Of a stretch of DNA of 64,000 nucleotides, positions 19,060 through 28,547 are shown one piece after another. Below the pieces are notes generated by a model, which had not been told where the DNA came from, did no database searches, and saw nothing but the letters and a program-made list of their open reading frames with translations. The translations under genes were made by a program, and so were the position numbers. Each line of letters starts with the position of its first letter. Position 1 is the stretch's first letter. Source of the stretch: Streptomyces nymphaeiformis (GTDB taxonomy: Bacteria > Actinomycetota > Actinomycetes > Streptomycetales > Streptomycetaceae); NCBI RefSeq assembly GCF_014203895.1, contig NZ_JACHJY010000001.1, positions 1,054,001 to 1,118,000 on the forward strand, read 5' to 3'.

Positions 19060-19701
19060 GTGAGTGCCGTACCCGTACCCCAGCCCCGGGCCGCCCGCGC
19101 GGCCGTCCCCACCGGCGGCCGCCGCAGCCTGGCCGCGGCCCTCCTCCTCGGCGCCCTCGGCGCCACCGTCGTCCTGCTCTCCGCGGGCCAGATCTGGGCG
19201 GAGGGCACCGCGTCCGTCGGCGGCGGCACCGTCCCCGTCGAGGCCGACGGCGGCACCGTCACCGGCGTGCCCACCGCCCTCGCGATCGTCGGCCTCGCCG
19301 CGCTCTTCGCCGTCTTCGCCGTCCGCCGCACCGGCCGCACGCTCGTCTCCGCGCTCCTCGCGCTGAGCGGCGCGGGCGCCGCGCTCGCCGCGCTCCTCGG
19401 CGCCTCCGACAGCGCCGCGCTCGACGCCGAGGCCGCCCGGATCAGCGGCGACACCGCCGCGGCCGTCGCGCACCTCACCCACACCGTCTGGCCGTACGTG
19501 ACCGCCGCGGGCGCCGTCCTCATCCTGCTCGCCGGCCTCTTCGCCCTCCGCTTCGGCAAGAACTGGCCGGCGATGGGAGGCCGCTACGAGCGCTCCGGCG
19601 CCCCGCGCGCCGGCCGCAAGGCCCCCACGACCGACCCGGACCGTCCGGAGGACCTGTGGAAGGCCCTGGACCGCGGCGAGGACCCCACACAGGGCGGCTG
19701 A
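19060..19701 (+). CDS. Trp-region conserved membrane protein (TIGR02234-like)
   Basis: About 213 residues with four likely transmembrane helices (near 20-45, 65-85, 95-115 and 145-170) and a charged cytoplasmic tail ending DPDRPEDLWKALDRGEDPTQGG. Position directly after trpE and the overall pattern fit the actinobacterial Trp-region membrane family. GTG 19060 is preferred for spacing from AGGGGA; GTG 19051 is a close alternative. The function is unknown; transport or sensing of aromatic compounds is possible. Confidence 0.78.
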   Translation: MSAVPVPQPRAARAAVPTGGRRSLAAALLLGALGATVVLLSAGQIWAEGTASVGGGTVPVEADGGTVTGVPTALAIVGLAALFAVFAVRRTGRTLVSALLALSGAGAALAALLGASDSAALDAEAARISGDTAAAVAHLTHTVWPYVTAAGAVLILLAGLFALRFGKNWPAMGGRYERSGAPRAGRKAPTTDPDRPEDLWKALDRGEDPTQGG

Positions 19702-19825
19702 CCGCGACGCGTGATCGTCCCGGCACCCCCGATTCATCCTCGCGCGCCCGCGTGCGGGACAATGAGCGCCGAGTGTCCGCGCACGCGAGACCTCACCATC
19801 GAGCAACTGCAACGAGGAGCAACTC

Positions 19826-20080
19826 ATGGCGGGCAGCGCCCACGGACACACCCCGGCCGCCTGGACCGGTGTCATCATCTCCTTCATCGGCTTCTGCATC
19901 GCCGGCGTCTTCATGGTGGCCGCCAACCTGCCCGGCTTCTGGGCCGGCGTGGGCGTCATCATCCTCGGCGGCATCGTGGGCGGCGGGATGAAGATCGCCG
20001 GCCTCGGCATGCCGAAGGACTCGGCCGACGTCGTCGCCGCCCGTGAGGCCGCGACCGAGACCGCCCGGGCCCGCGCCTGA
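19826..20080 (+). CDS. HGxxPAAW-type small membrane protein
   Basis: An 84-residue protein whose N-terminus reads HGHTPAAW, the name motif of a small actinobacterial family. Two transmembrane helices follow (GVIISFIGFCIAGVFMVAANL and GFWAGVGVIILGGIVGGGMKIAG) and a charged helical tail. ATG 19826 has a strong ribosome binding site, CGAGGAG, at good spacing. It lies between trpE and trpC in the trp region and is followed by a terminator-like hairpin. Function unknown. Confidence 0.82.
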   Translation: MAGSAHGHTPAAWTGVIISFIGFCIAGVFMVAANLPGFWAGVGVIILGGIVGGGMKIAGLGMPKDSADVVAAREAATETARARA

Positions 20081-20096
20081 CGCGACACGACGCACC

Positions 20097-20133
20097 CGAG
20101 GGCGCGGTCCGGCAACGCCGGGCTGCGCCCTCG
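20097..20133 (+). terminator. Terminator-like two-stem hairpin
   Basis: Outer arms CGAGGGCGC (20097-20105) and GCGCCCTCG (20125-20133) enclose an inner perfect stem CCGGC-AAC-GCCGG. It lies 17 bases after the HGxxPAAW gene. Confidence 0.6.
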
Positions 20134-20157
20134 CGCGTCAAGGGCGACAATCACCGC

Positions 20158-20781
20158 GTGGACGCGCAGCCGACGGCCGAAGCCGTGACCGACGATTCCC
20201 TCACCCGCCCGGGTGAACGCCCCGCCCCGAATCCCACCGATCCGGACCCGACGGGGCCGAAGACCGCCGCGCCCCCGGCCGCCGCAGGGACGGCGGACGT
20301 CCAGGCCCTGCGGGCCGCGGCGCCTGCGGGGGCCGGCGCCTGGGGCGGGCCGTACGCGCCGGCGCCCGTACCGCCCGCGCCGCGGTCGCTCGTGCGGCGG
20401 CTCCTCACGCCCGTCGCGGTCCTCGGCGGGGTCGTCGCCGCGTTCGGGTACGTCGGGGCCGTCGATCCCAACGAGCCCGGGCACTACCCCGTCTGCCCGC
20501 TGCTGCGCTTCACCGGCGTCTACTGCCCCGGCTGCGGCGGGCTCCGCAGTGCGCACGCCGTCGCACACGGCGACCTCCCGGCCGCCCTCGGCGACAACGC
20601 CCTCGCCGTCGTCGGCTACGGGATCTTCGCCGTCGTCATGGCCGTATGGCTGATTCGCGCCGTCCGAGGCGTACCCATGCGCCTCACGATCTCCCCGCGG
20701 CTCTCGTGGGCCATCGGGGCCGTCCTCGTCCTCTTCACCCTGGTCCGGAACCTTCCCTTCGGCTCCGCCCTCGCTCCCTGA
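20158..20781 (+). CDS. DUF2752 membrane protein
   Basis: The 207-residue protein has a ~75-residue Pro/Ala-rich N-terminal region, then the DUF2752 core: [33 protein letters not shown], with its CPGCGGLR motif. Three hydrophobic helices lie around residues 80-102, 150-170 and 180-200. The conserved cysteines suggest metal or redox chemistry, but the family is uncharacterised. The GTG start at 20158 lies 24 bases after the preceding hairpin. It ends 127 bases before trpC. Confidence 0.8.
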   Translation: MDAQPTAEAVTDDSLTRPGERPAPNPTDPDPTGPKTAAPPAAAGTADVQALRAAAPAGAGAWGGPYAPAPVPPAPRSLVRRLLTPVAVLGGVVAAFGYVGAVDPNEPGHYPVCPLLRFTGVYCPGCGGLRSAHAVAHGDLPAALGDNALAVVGYGIFAVVMAVWLIRAVRGVPMRLTISPRLSWAIGAVLVLFTLVRNLPFGSALAP

Positions 20782-20850
20782 GCACCCCTCGGGAGTCCCA
20801 GCAGATGGGACGCGCCTCCGGCCGATGCGAATCCGGGGCCGTCCTGCGGA

Positions 20851-20878
20851 TAGGATCGAAGTGGCTGAACCTGGTTCA
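20851..20878 (+). promoter_or_regulatory. trpC: trpC promoter -10 and candidate operator
   Basis: TAGGAT (20851-20856) is an excellent Streptomyces -10. Ten bases later is a perfect 13-bp inverted repeat TGAAC-CTG-GTTCA (20866-20878), where a transcript would begin, so a repressor could block it. No convincing -35 is seen. This would give trpCMBA its own promoter separate from trpE. Confidence 0.45.
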
Positions 20879-20908
20879 TCATCACCGTCCCGGAAGGGGG
20901 CCCCTCGC

Positions 20909-21718
20909 GTGAGTGTGCTCGACGAGATCATCGACGGCGTGCGCGCCGACCTCGCAGAGCGGCAGGCGCGGGTCACCCTCGACGAGCTCAAGGAGCGCGC
21001 CGCCAAGGCGCCGCAGGCCAAGGACGGCGTCGCCGCACTGCGCGGGGACGGCGTCAAGGTGATCTGCGAAGTGAAGCGCTCCAGCCCGTCCAAGGGCGCA
21101 CTCGCCGCGATCGCCGACCCGGCGGGACTCGCCGCGGACTACGAGGCCGGCGGTGCCGCCGTCATCTCCGTGCTCACCGAGCAGCGCCGCTTCGGCGGCT
21201 CGCTCGCCGACCTGGAGGCCGTCCGCGCCCGGGTCGACATCCCCGTGCTGCGCAAGGACTTCATCGTCACCGCGTACCAGCTCTGGGAAGCGCGGGCGTA
21301 CGGGGCGGATCTCGCCCTCCTCATCGTCGCCGCCCTGGAGCAGGAGGCGCTGGTCTCCCTCATCGAGCGTGCCGAGTCCATCGGTCTCACCCCGCTGGTC
21401 GAGGTCCACGACGAGGAGGAGGTCGAGCGCGCCGTCGAGGCGGGCGCCCGCATCATCGGCGTCAACGCGCGCAACCTCAAGACCCTCAAGGTCGACCGCT
21501 CCACCTTCGAGCGCGTCGCCCCCGAGATCCCCGCGCACATCGTCAAGGTCGCCGAGTCCGGCGTCCGCGGCCCGCACGACCTCATCGCCTACGCCAACGC
21601 GGGCGCCGACGCGGTCCTCGTCGGCGAGTCCCTCGTCACCGGCCGCGACCCGAAGGCCGCCGTCGCCGACCTCGTCGCCGCCGGCGCGCACCCGGCCCTC
21701 CGCCACGGCCGGAGCTGA
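20909..21718 (+). CDS. trpC: Indole-3-glycerol-phosphate synthase
   Basis: Ring closure of CdRP to indole-3-glycerol phosphate. This 269-residue barrel has [11 protein letters not shown] (catalytic Lys), [18 protein letters not shown] (catalytic Lys), the conserved NARNL and VAESGVRG. It is the monofunctional form, not fused to TrpF. GTG 20909 follows GGAAGGGGG by a good distance. It starts the trpC-trpM-trpB-trpA unit, with trpM 7 bases after its stop. Confidence 0.96.
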   Translation: MSVLDEIIDGVRADLAERQARVTLDELKERAAKAPQAKDGVAALRGDGVKVICEVKRSSPSKGALAAIADPAGLAADYEAGGAAVISVLTEQRRFGGSLADLEAVRARVDIPVLRKDFIVTAYQLWEARAYGADLALLIVAALEQEALVSLIERAESIGLTPLVEVHDEEEVERAVEAGARIIGVNARNLKTLKVDRSTFERVAPEIPAHIVKVAESGVRGPHDLIAYANAGADAVLVGESLVTGRDPKAAVADLVAAGAHPALRHGRS

Positions 21719-21725
21719 CCGGATC

Positions 21726-21998
21726 ATGACCCCCGTCCGCGCCACGCCGACCGCCCTGGGCTCCGCCCCGGGCGGCTCGGTCGTGCCCGCGGACGCCTCG
21801 GGCCGTCGCGGCCGGCTCCGTACCGCCGCGGCCCCCGTCTCCAAGCACGCGCCGCTGGCCAGGGGCTGCCGCCCGCGTGGCTGCCGCGCGCCCGCCCGCC
21901 GTGTCCACGGCCGCCGGGTCCGCTACGTCATCGGCTCCGAGCCGGGACAGGTCAACGGCATGCGATGGCGCCCGCGCCTCGCGCGCACTTTCACGTAG
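21726..21998 (+). CDS. trpM: TrpM, small basic modulator protein of tryptophan synthesis
   Basis: The 90-residue ORF begins 7 bases after trpC. Its C-terminal half, RGCRPRGCRAPARRVHGRRV then RYVIGSEPGQVNGMRW, is what I recall as the conserved part of TrpM (earlier TrpX) of the S. coelicolor trpCMBA cluster. It was described there as a small protein modulating tryptophan synthesis and differentiation. It is strongly basic with two cysteines in CRPRGC. The N-terminal ~40 residues are low-complexity and may not be native; a later start such as GTG near residue 20 is possible. It is followed by a repeat element, not directly by trpB. Confidence 0.75.
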   Translation: MTPVRATPTALGSAPGGSVVPADASGRRGRLRTAAAPVSKHAPLARGCRPRGCRAPARRVHGRRVRYVIGSEPGQVNGMRWRPRLARTFT

Positions 21999-22040
21999 AG
22001 CAACGCCTGGCCCTTCAGGCCCTGGCCCTTCGGCCCCCCG

Positions 22041-22279
22041 TTGTGGGCATTCGTTCCGCTGGGGCGGAACGGGTGGGCACAACGGACGGCGCCCCTGCCG
22101 GCGCCAGAGGCTTCCGAGCTGAACCCGCACCCCGTGCACGGCGCACTGGCGGTGCGGGTCCAGGCGCGGGACGCGGAGGCGCCGCTGGGGGCGCCGTCCC
22201 GTGTGCCCACCCTCCCCCGAGCTCTCGGCTTCGCTCGAGCAGGGGGGACCCCCTCGCCCTGCGGGACGATTGCCCACAC
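22041..22279 (+). repeat. MITE-like dispersed repeat between trpM and trpB
   Basis: About 238 bp bounded by TGTGGGCA (22042-22049) and TGCCCACA (22271-22278) as terminal inverted repeats. It contains several internal hairpins, such as GTTCCGC-TGGG-GCGGAAC near 22052-22070 and the dispersed 43-bp module at 22212-22254. The last 76 bp (22203-22278) recur almost exactly at 33645-33721. No ORF inside looks coding, so it appears to be a non-autonomous element. The rest of the 21999-22377 gap holds only the trpB ribosome binding site. Confidence 0.75.
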
Positions 22280-22377
22280 GGGGGTGGCCACGTTGCCGTA
22301 CGTGCAGGGATCGCGCGCATAACGTGACCATCAACCCCACGTATCCCGGGGCACCGCCCCGCGAGGAGCGCATCCGC

Positions 22378-23621
<1,244 letters not shown>

Positions 23622-23625
<4 letters not shown>

Positions 23626-24443
23626 CCACCGGAAACATCCAGCTGCTGAGCGACACCCTCGCCAAGGCCAAGGCCGACAACCGGGCCGCGCTGATCGCGT
23701 ACCTGCCGGCCGGCTTCCCGACCGTCGACGGCGGCATCGCCGCCATCAAGGCCGTCTTCGACGGCGGCGCCGACGTCGTCGAGGTCGGGCTCCCGCACAG
23801 CGACCCGGTCCTCGACGGGCCGGTCATCCAGACCGCCGACGACATCGCGCTGCGCGGCGGCGTGAAGATCGCCGACGTCATGCGGACGGTGAAGGAGGCC
23901 CACGCGGCCACCGGCAAGCCGGTCCTGGTCATGACGTACTGGAACCCGATCGACCGGTACGGCATCGAGCGCTTCACCGAGGAGCTCGCCGCGGCCGGCG
24001 GCGCGGGCTGCATCCTGCCCGACCTGCCGGTCCAGGAGTCCGCCGTCTGGCGCGAGCACGCCGACAAGCACGGTCTCGCGACCGTCTTCGTCGTCGCGCC
24101 CAGCAGCAAGGACGAGCGCCTCGCCACCATCACCGCGGCCGGCTCCGGCTTCGTCTACGCCGCCTCGCTCATGGGCGTCACCGGCACCCGCGAGTCGGTC
24201 GGCGAGTCGGCCGCCGACCTGGTCCGCCGCACCCGCGCCACCTCGGACCTGCCGGTGTGCGTCGGGCTCGGCGTCTCCAACGCCACGCAGGCGAAGGAGG
24301 TCGCCGGCTTCGCCGACGGCGTCATCGTCGGCTCCGCCTTCGTGCAGCGCCTCCTCGACGCCGACGGCGACGAGGCGGCCGGACTCGCCGCCGTAAGGGA
24401 ACTGGCGGCCGAACTCGCCGAGGGCGTCCGCCGCGCTTCGTAA
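23622..24443 (+). CDS. trpA: Tryptophan synthase alpha chain
   Basis: Splits indole-3-glycerol phosphate to indole and glyceraldehyde-3-phosphate. It has the catalytic Glu and Asp in [19 protein letters not shown] and the phosphate loop GLGVSNATQ. The 273 residues fit the family. GTG 23622 overlaps the trpB stop by four bases, so the two subunits are translated in step. A perfect 11-bp hairpin follows, closing the trp unit. Confidence 0.96.
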
Positions 24444-24463
24444 CCCATTCGGGTGGATATGGG

Positions 24464-24493
24464 ACCGGGGAGGCGCGGATGTGCCTCCCCGGT
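24464..24493 (+). terminator. trpA: Terminator after trpA
   Basis: Perfect 11-bp stem ACCGGGGAGGC / GCCTCCCCGGT with an 8-base loop. It overlaps the upstream part of the next reading frame, so the next gene must start later, at 24508. Confidence 0.8.
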
Positions 24494-24507
24494 TCGTTGC
24501 CTGGGGC

Positions 24508-25332
24508 GTGAGCGAGAAGAACCGTGGTGACGGTAACCGGAGCGCGCGGGAGCGCCTTCAGCAGCAGCGCGAGCGCGACAAGGCCCGTGAGAAGCAGCGG
24601 CGCGTCCTGATCGTGTCGGCGGCGGTGGTCGGCGTCCTCGGCCTGGCCGCGGTCGTCGGAGTGATCGCCGCGGGTGGCGACGGCAACAGCGGATCCGACA
24701 AGGCGGGGCCGGTGGTCGCGCCGACCGGGGCGACCGAAGAGGACGGCAAGCCCGCCATCCCCACGGGCAAGGCGGACGCCCCGTCGACGCTCGCGGTCTG
24801 GGAGGACTTCCGCTGCCCGGCGTGCGCCCAGTTCGAGAACGTCATGCGGGACACGATCCACGAGCTGCAGGCCTCCGGCGCGCTCCGGGTCGACTACCAC
24901 CTCGCCACCCTCATCGACGGGAACATGGGCGGCAGCGGCTCGCTGCGCGCGGCGAACGCGGCGGCGTGCGCCCAGGACGCGGGGAAGTTCACCGCGTACC
25001 ACGACACGCTGTACGTCAACCAGCCGCCGGAGACGGACGACGCCTACGCGAAGAACGACAAGCTGATCGAGCTGGCGGCGAAGGTCCCGGGGCTCGACAC
25101 GCCGGCCTTCCGCAGCTGTGTGAACGACGGCACGCACGACGGCTGGGTGAAGAAGTCGAACGAGGCCTTCCAGAACGGCGGCTTCCGCGGCACCCCGACC
25201 GTCCTCCTCAACGGAGAATCGATCTTCCCGACCAAGGGGAACGAACAGATCTCCCCGGAGAACCTGAAGAAGTGGGTCGCCGAGGCCAACAAGGGCAAGA
25301 AGCCGGGCACCGCCTCCCCGTCGGCGGGTTAG
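24508..25332 (+). CDS. DsbA-like thioredoxin-fold protein, membrane-anchored
   Basis: The 274-residue protein has a basic, coiled-coil-like N-terminus (RERLQQQRERDKAREKQRR), a single membrane helix near residues 30-55 and an extracytoplasmic thioredoxin domain with the CPAC active site in EDFRCPACAQFENVM. A cis-Pro loop in RGTPTVLLNG lies near the C-terminus. It probably acts in disulfide exchange at the outer membrane face. GTG 24508 is chosen because the trpA terminator covers the earlier GTG. It lies 88 bp before lgt, which also acts at the membrane. Confidence 0.85.
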   Translation: MSEKNRGDGNRSARERLQQQRERDKAREKQRRVLIVSAAVVGVLGLAAVVGVIAAGGDGNSGSDKAGPVVAPTGATEEDGKPAIPTGKADAPSTLAVWEDFRCPACAQFENVMRDTIHELQASGALRVDYHLATLIDGNMGGSGSLRAANAAACAQDAGKFTAYHDTLYVNQPPETDDAYAKNDKLIELAAKVPGLDTPAFRSCVNDGTHDGWVKKSNEAFQNGGFRGTPTVLLNGESIFPTKGNEQISPENLKKWVAEANKGKKPGTASPSAG

Positions 25333-25420
25333 CCGGCGGCTCGGCGGACCGATTGGTTACCCAGAAGTTGCCGGGCGGGCTGCCGTCATGCCCGCCCGGC
25401 AGGGTAGCGTCGGTTCTGCC

Positions 25421-26416
25421 ATGGACCTTGCCTACATTCCCAGCCCGTCGACCGGCGTGATCCACCTCGGACCGATCCCGCTGCGCGGCTATGCCTTCTG
25501 CATCATCATCGGTGTCTTCGTTGCCGTCTGGCTCGGCAACAAGCGCTGGATCGCCCGGGGCGGCACTGCCGGCACCGTGGCCGACATCGCCGTCTGGGCG
25601 GTGCCCTTCGGCCTCGTCGGCGGACGCCTCTACCACGTGATCACCGACTACCAGCTGTACTTCAGCGAGGGTGAGAACTGGGTCGACGCCTTCAAGATCT
25701 GGGAGGGCGGCCTCGGTATCTGGGGCGCCATCGCGCTCGGCGCGGTGGGCGCCTGGATCGGCTGCCGCCGTCGAGGGATCTCCCTGCCGGCGTACGCGGA
25801 CGCCATCGCCCCCGGCATCGCCTTCGCCCAGGCCATCGGCCGCTGGGGCAACTGGTTCAACCAGGAGCTCTACGGCAAGCCGACCGACGTGCCGTGGGCG
25901 CTGAAGATCACCGAGGGGCCCAACCGCGAGGCCGGGCTCTACCACCCGACCTTCCTGTACGAGTCGCTGTGGAACGTCGCCGTCGGCTTCCTGGTCATCT
26001 GGGCCGACCGCCGCTTCAAGCTCGGCCACGGCCGGGCGTTCGCCCTGTACGTCGCCGCGTACTGCTCGGGCCGCGTGTGGACGGAGGCGCTGCGCGTCGA
26101 CGAGGCGCACCACATCCTGGGCCTGCGGCTCAACGTGTGGACGGCGATCGTCGTCGGCCTGCTGGCCGTCGTCTACTTCGTGGTCTCGGCCCGCCTGCGG
26201 CCCGGCCGCGAGGAGATCGTGGAACCGCGGGCCGCCGAGAAGGCTGCTGAGAAGACGGACGCCGTCGAGGGTGCCGAGGCCGAGGCCGAGGTCACGGACG
26301 CGACCGACGCTGTCGAGGACAAGGCCGACGGGCCCGGGGACGGGCCCGGGGACGGGGACAGGGAAACCGACGGCAACGGCGCCGATCACGGCGCCGGGTC
26401 GGCCGCCAAGAGCTGA
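25421..26416 (+). CDS. lgt: Prolipoprotein diacylglyceryl transferase
   Basis: Transfers diacylglycerol from phosphatidylglycerol to the lipobox cysteine of prolipoproteins. The 331-residue integral membrane protein has IPLRGYAFCIIIG, the conserved GGRLYHVITD, the Lgt signature GRWGNWFNQELYG and HPTFLYESLWN. The last ~70 residues form an acidic, Glu/Asp/Ala/Gly-rich cytoplasmic tail that is longer than in most Lgt proteins. TAGCGT ends 10 bases before ATG 25421, so the message may be leaderless. A bidirectional terminator follows. Confidence 0.94.
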   Translation: MDLAYIPSPSTGVIHLGPIPLRGYAFCIIIGVFVAVWLGNKRWIARGGTAGTVADIAVWAVPFGLVGGRLYHVITDYQLYFSEGENWVDAFKIWEGGLGIWGAIALGAVGAWIGCRRRGISLPAYADAIAPGIAFAQAIGRWGNWFNQELYGKPTDVPWALKITEGPNREAGLYHPTFLYESLWNVAVGFLVIWADRRFKLGHGRAFALYVAAYCSGRVWTEALRVDEAHHILGLRLNVWTAIVVGLLAVVYFVVSARLRPGREEIVEPRAAEKAAEKTDAVEGAEAEAEVTDATDAVEDKADGPGDGPGDGDRETDGNGADHGAGSAAKS

Positions 26417-26433
26417 CCGGAACGAACCTCACG

Positions 26434-26467
26434 AGGGCCGCCGGAGCCGAAAGGTTCCGGCGGCCCT
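26434..26467. terminator. Bidirectional terminator between lgt and the CitE-like gene
   Basis: Arms AGGGCCGCCGGA (26434-26445) and TCCGGCGGCCCT (26456-26467) form a perfect 12-bp stem between two convergent genes. Confidence 0.8.
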
Positions 26468-26487
26468 TTCGCATGCGGGGGTACGGG

Positions 26488-27348
26488 TCAGCCGGCGCGG
26501 GCCGCGAGGGCGAGGACCCGGTGGGCGCCCTCCACCACCGCCGCGTCGACGAAGCGGCCGTCCGGGAGGGCGAGGGCGCCCCGCTCGGTCGCGGCCGCCG
26601 CGACGACCTCACGGGCCGCGTCGACCTCCGCCGGCGTGGGCAGATAGGCGCGCTCGATGACCGGGAGCTGACGGGGATGGATGGCCGCCCGGCCGAAGAA
26701 GCCCATGGCCCGGCCCCGGGCGCAGCCGGCGGCCAGCGCGTCCAGGTCGCGGATGTCCGGGTGGACGGACTGGGCCGGAGGGGGGAGGGCGGCCGCGCGG
26801 GCCGCGACCACCACACGCCCGCGCGACCAGTCGAGGCCGGTGTCCTGCCGCACCCCCAGGTCGGCGCGGAGATCGGCCTCGCCGAGGGCGATGCCGCGCA
26901 CGGCGGGATGGGCGGACGCGATGGCGTAGGCGTGCTCGACGGCGAGGGCGCTCTCCAGGAGCGGATAGAGCGCGCGGCCGGGGGCGAGCCCGGCGATCCG
27001 CTGGATGTCAGTGGCCTGTGTCACCTTGGGTACACGGAGACCCGAGAGGCCGGGGAGGGAGGCCAGGGTGGGGATGTCGCGCGGGGTGTGGATGCGGACG
27101 TGCACCGGGACGGGGTGGACGTCGGCGAGGAGATCGGCCGTGGCGTCGAGGGCGTACGCCTTGCGCTGCGGGGCGACCGCGTCCTCCAGATCGACGATCA
27201 CGACGTCGGCGCCGGAGGACAGGGCCTTGCGCACGACCTCGGGGCGGTCGCCGGGGGCGTACAGCCAGGTCAGGGGCGCGACGGGGTGCGCGGTGGCGCC
27301 CTCGACGCGCCCGGCGGCCGAGCCGGTGGGGCCGCTGAGGGGGCTCAT
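26488..27348 (-). CDS. CitE-like (HpcH/HpaI family) acyl-CoA lyase
   Basis: The 286-residue barrel protein has the CitE pattern LYAPGDRPEVVRKALSSGADVVIVDLEDAV near the N-terminus, LLESALAVEHAYAIA with the metal-binding Glu, the second carboxylate in IALGEADLRADLG, and AIHPRQLPVI near the C-terminus. Members cleave 3-hydroxyacyl-CoAs such as citramalyl-CoA or malyl-CoA. It is the last gene of the seven-gene operon; its ATG overlaps the stop of the CoA-transferase gene by four bases. This pairing suggests the acid is first activated to a CoA thioester. The substrate is unknown. Confidence 0.85.
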   Translation of the reverse strand: MSPLSGPTGSAAGRVEGATAHPVAPLTWLYAPGDRPEVVRKALSSGADVVIVDLEDAVAPQRKAYALDATADLLADVHPVPVHVRIHTPRDIPTLASLPGLSGLRVPKVTQATDIQRIAGLAPGRALYPLLESALAVEHAYAIASAHPAVRGIALGEADLRADLGVRQDTGLDWSRGRVVVAARAAALPPPAQSVHPDIRDLDALAAGCARGRAMGFFGRAAIHPRQLPVIERAYLPTPAEVDAAREVVAAAATERGALALPDGRFVDAAVVEGAHRVLALAARAG

Positions 27349-28547
27349 ACCGCTCCTTGCTCGCGGAGGGCGTCGATCTCGGCGGGGGTGAGGCCGAGCT
27401 CGGAGAGGACGGCGGTCGTGTCGGCGCCGTGCGGGCGGCCGGACCAGCGGATGCCGCCGGGGGTCTCGGAGAGGCGGAAGAGGACGTTCTGCATCTTGAT
27501 CGGGCCGAGCTCGGGATCCTGCACCTCGGTCACGGTGCGGAGCGCCTGGTACTGCGGATCGTCCATGACGTCCCGGACGTCGTAGACGGGGGCGATGGCC
27601 GCCTCCGCCTTCTCGAAGGCCGCCATCGCCTCGTCACGGGTGTGCCGGGCGATCCACGAGCCGACCGCCTCGTCGAGGACGTCCGCGTGCTCGGCGCGGC
27701 CCGTGCCGTCGGCGAACCAGGGCTCGTCGATCAGCTCCGGGCGGCCCACGAGCCGCAGCACCCGCTCGGCGATCGACTGGGCGGAGGTGGAGACGGCGAC
27801 CCAGGAGCCGTCGGCGGTCCGGTAGGTGTTGCGCGGGGCGTTGTTGCGGGAGCGGTTGCCGGTCCGGGGCTGGACGTAACCGAGCTGGTCGTACCAGAGG
27901 GGGTGGGGTCCGATGACGGAGAGCATCGGTTCGATGATCGCCATGTCGACGACCTGGCCGCGGCCGGTCGTGGTCCTGGCGGTGAGCGCGGTCATCACCG
28001 CGTACGCCGTGGCGAGGGCGGCGATCGAGTCGGCCAGGCCGAAGGGCGGCAGGGTCGGCGGGCCGTCCGGCTCGCCGGTGATCGCCGCGAAGCCGCTCAT
28101 CGCCTCGGCGAGGGTGCCGAAGCCGGGGCGGTGGGCGTACGGCCCGAACTGGCCGAAGCCGGTGACCCGGGCGAGCACCAGACGCGGGTTGACGGTCGAC
28201 AGCTCCTCCCAGCCCAGACCCCAGCGCTCCAGGGTGCCCGGGCGGAAGTTCTCCACGATCACGTCCGCGTCGGCGGCGAGCGCGAGGAGGGTGTCGCGGC
28301 CGCCCGGTGACGACAGGTCGAGGGTGATCGCCCGCTTGTTGCGGCCGAGGACCTTCCACCACAGGCCGATGCCGTCCTTGGCGGGGCCGTGGCCACGGGA
28401 CGGATCCGGCTTGCGGGGGTGCTCGACCTTCACGACGTCGGCGCCGAAGTCGCCCAGCATCATGGCCGCGAGCGGGCCGGCGAACAGGGTCGCGAGATCC
28501 AGGACGCGCAGGCCGTGCAGGGGCGCCGTGGACGTCTCGGTGGTCAT
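27345..28547 (-). CDS. CaiB/BaiF-type class III CoA-transferase
   Basis: The 400-residue protein has the family N-terminus LRVLDLATLFAGPLAAMMLGDFGADVVKVEHP, then KRAITLDL, VIVENFRPGTLERWGLG and TGFGQFGPYAHRPGF. It transfers CoA between acyl groups via an enzyme-bound anhydride. Length is normal. Four-base overlaps with rbsK upstream and the CitE-like gene downstream tie it to the operon. The CoA-transferase/CitE pair recalls itaconate and related dicarboxylate routes, but no hydratase is present. The acid used is not evident. Confidence 0.88.
   Translation of the reverse strand: MTTETSTAPLHGLRVLDLATLFAGPLAAMMLGDFGADVVKVEHPRKPDPSRGHGPAKDGIGLWWKVLGRNKRAITLDLSSPGGRDTLLALAADADVIVENFRPGTLERWGLGWEELSTVNPRLVLARVTGFGQFGPYAHRPGFGTLAEAMSGFAAITGEPDGPPTLPPFGLADSIAALATAYAVMTALTARTTTGRGQVVDMAIIEPMLSVIGPHPLWYDQLGYVQPRTGNRSRNNAPRNTYRTADGSWVAVSTSAQSIAERVLRLVGRPELIDEPWFADGTGRAEHADVLDEAVGSWIARHTRDEAMAAFEKAEAAIAPVYDVRDVMDDPQYQALRTVTEVQDPELGPIKMQNVLFRLSETPGGIRWSGRPHGADTTAVLSELGLTPAEIDALREQGAV

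Noticed and set aside
20646..20912. Trp leader peptide before trpC
   Set aside because: This frame has isolated Trp codons but no Trp run, and no terminator/antiterminator pair is seen before trpC.
22324..22377. Earlier GTG start for trpB
   Set aside because: It lacks a ribosome binding site, while ATG 22378 has a good one and matches the known TrpB N-terminus.
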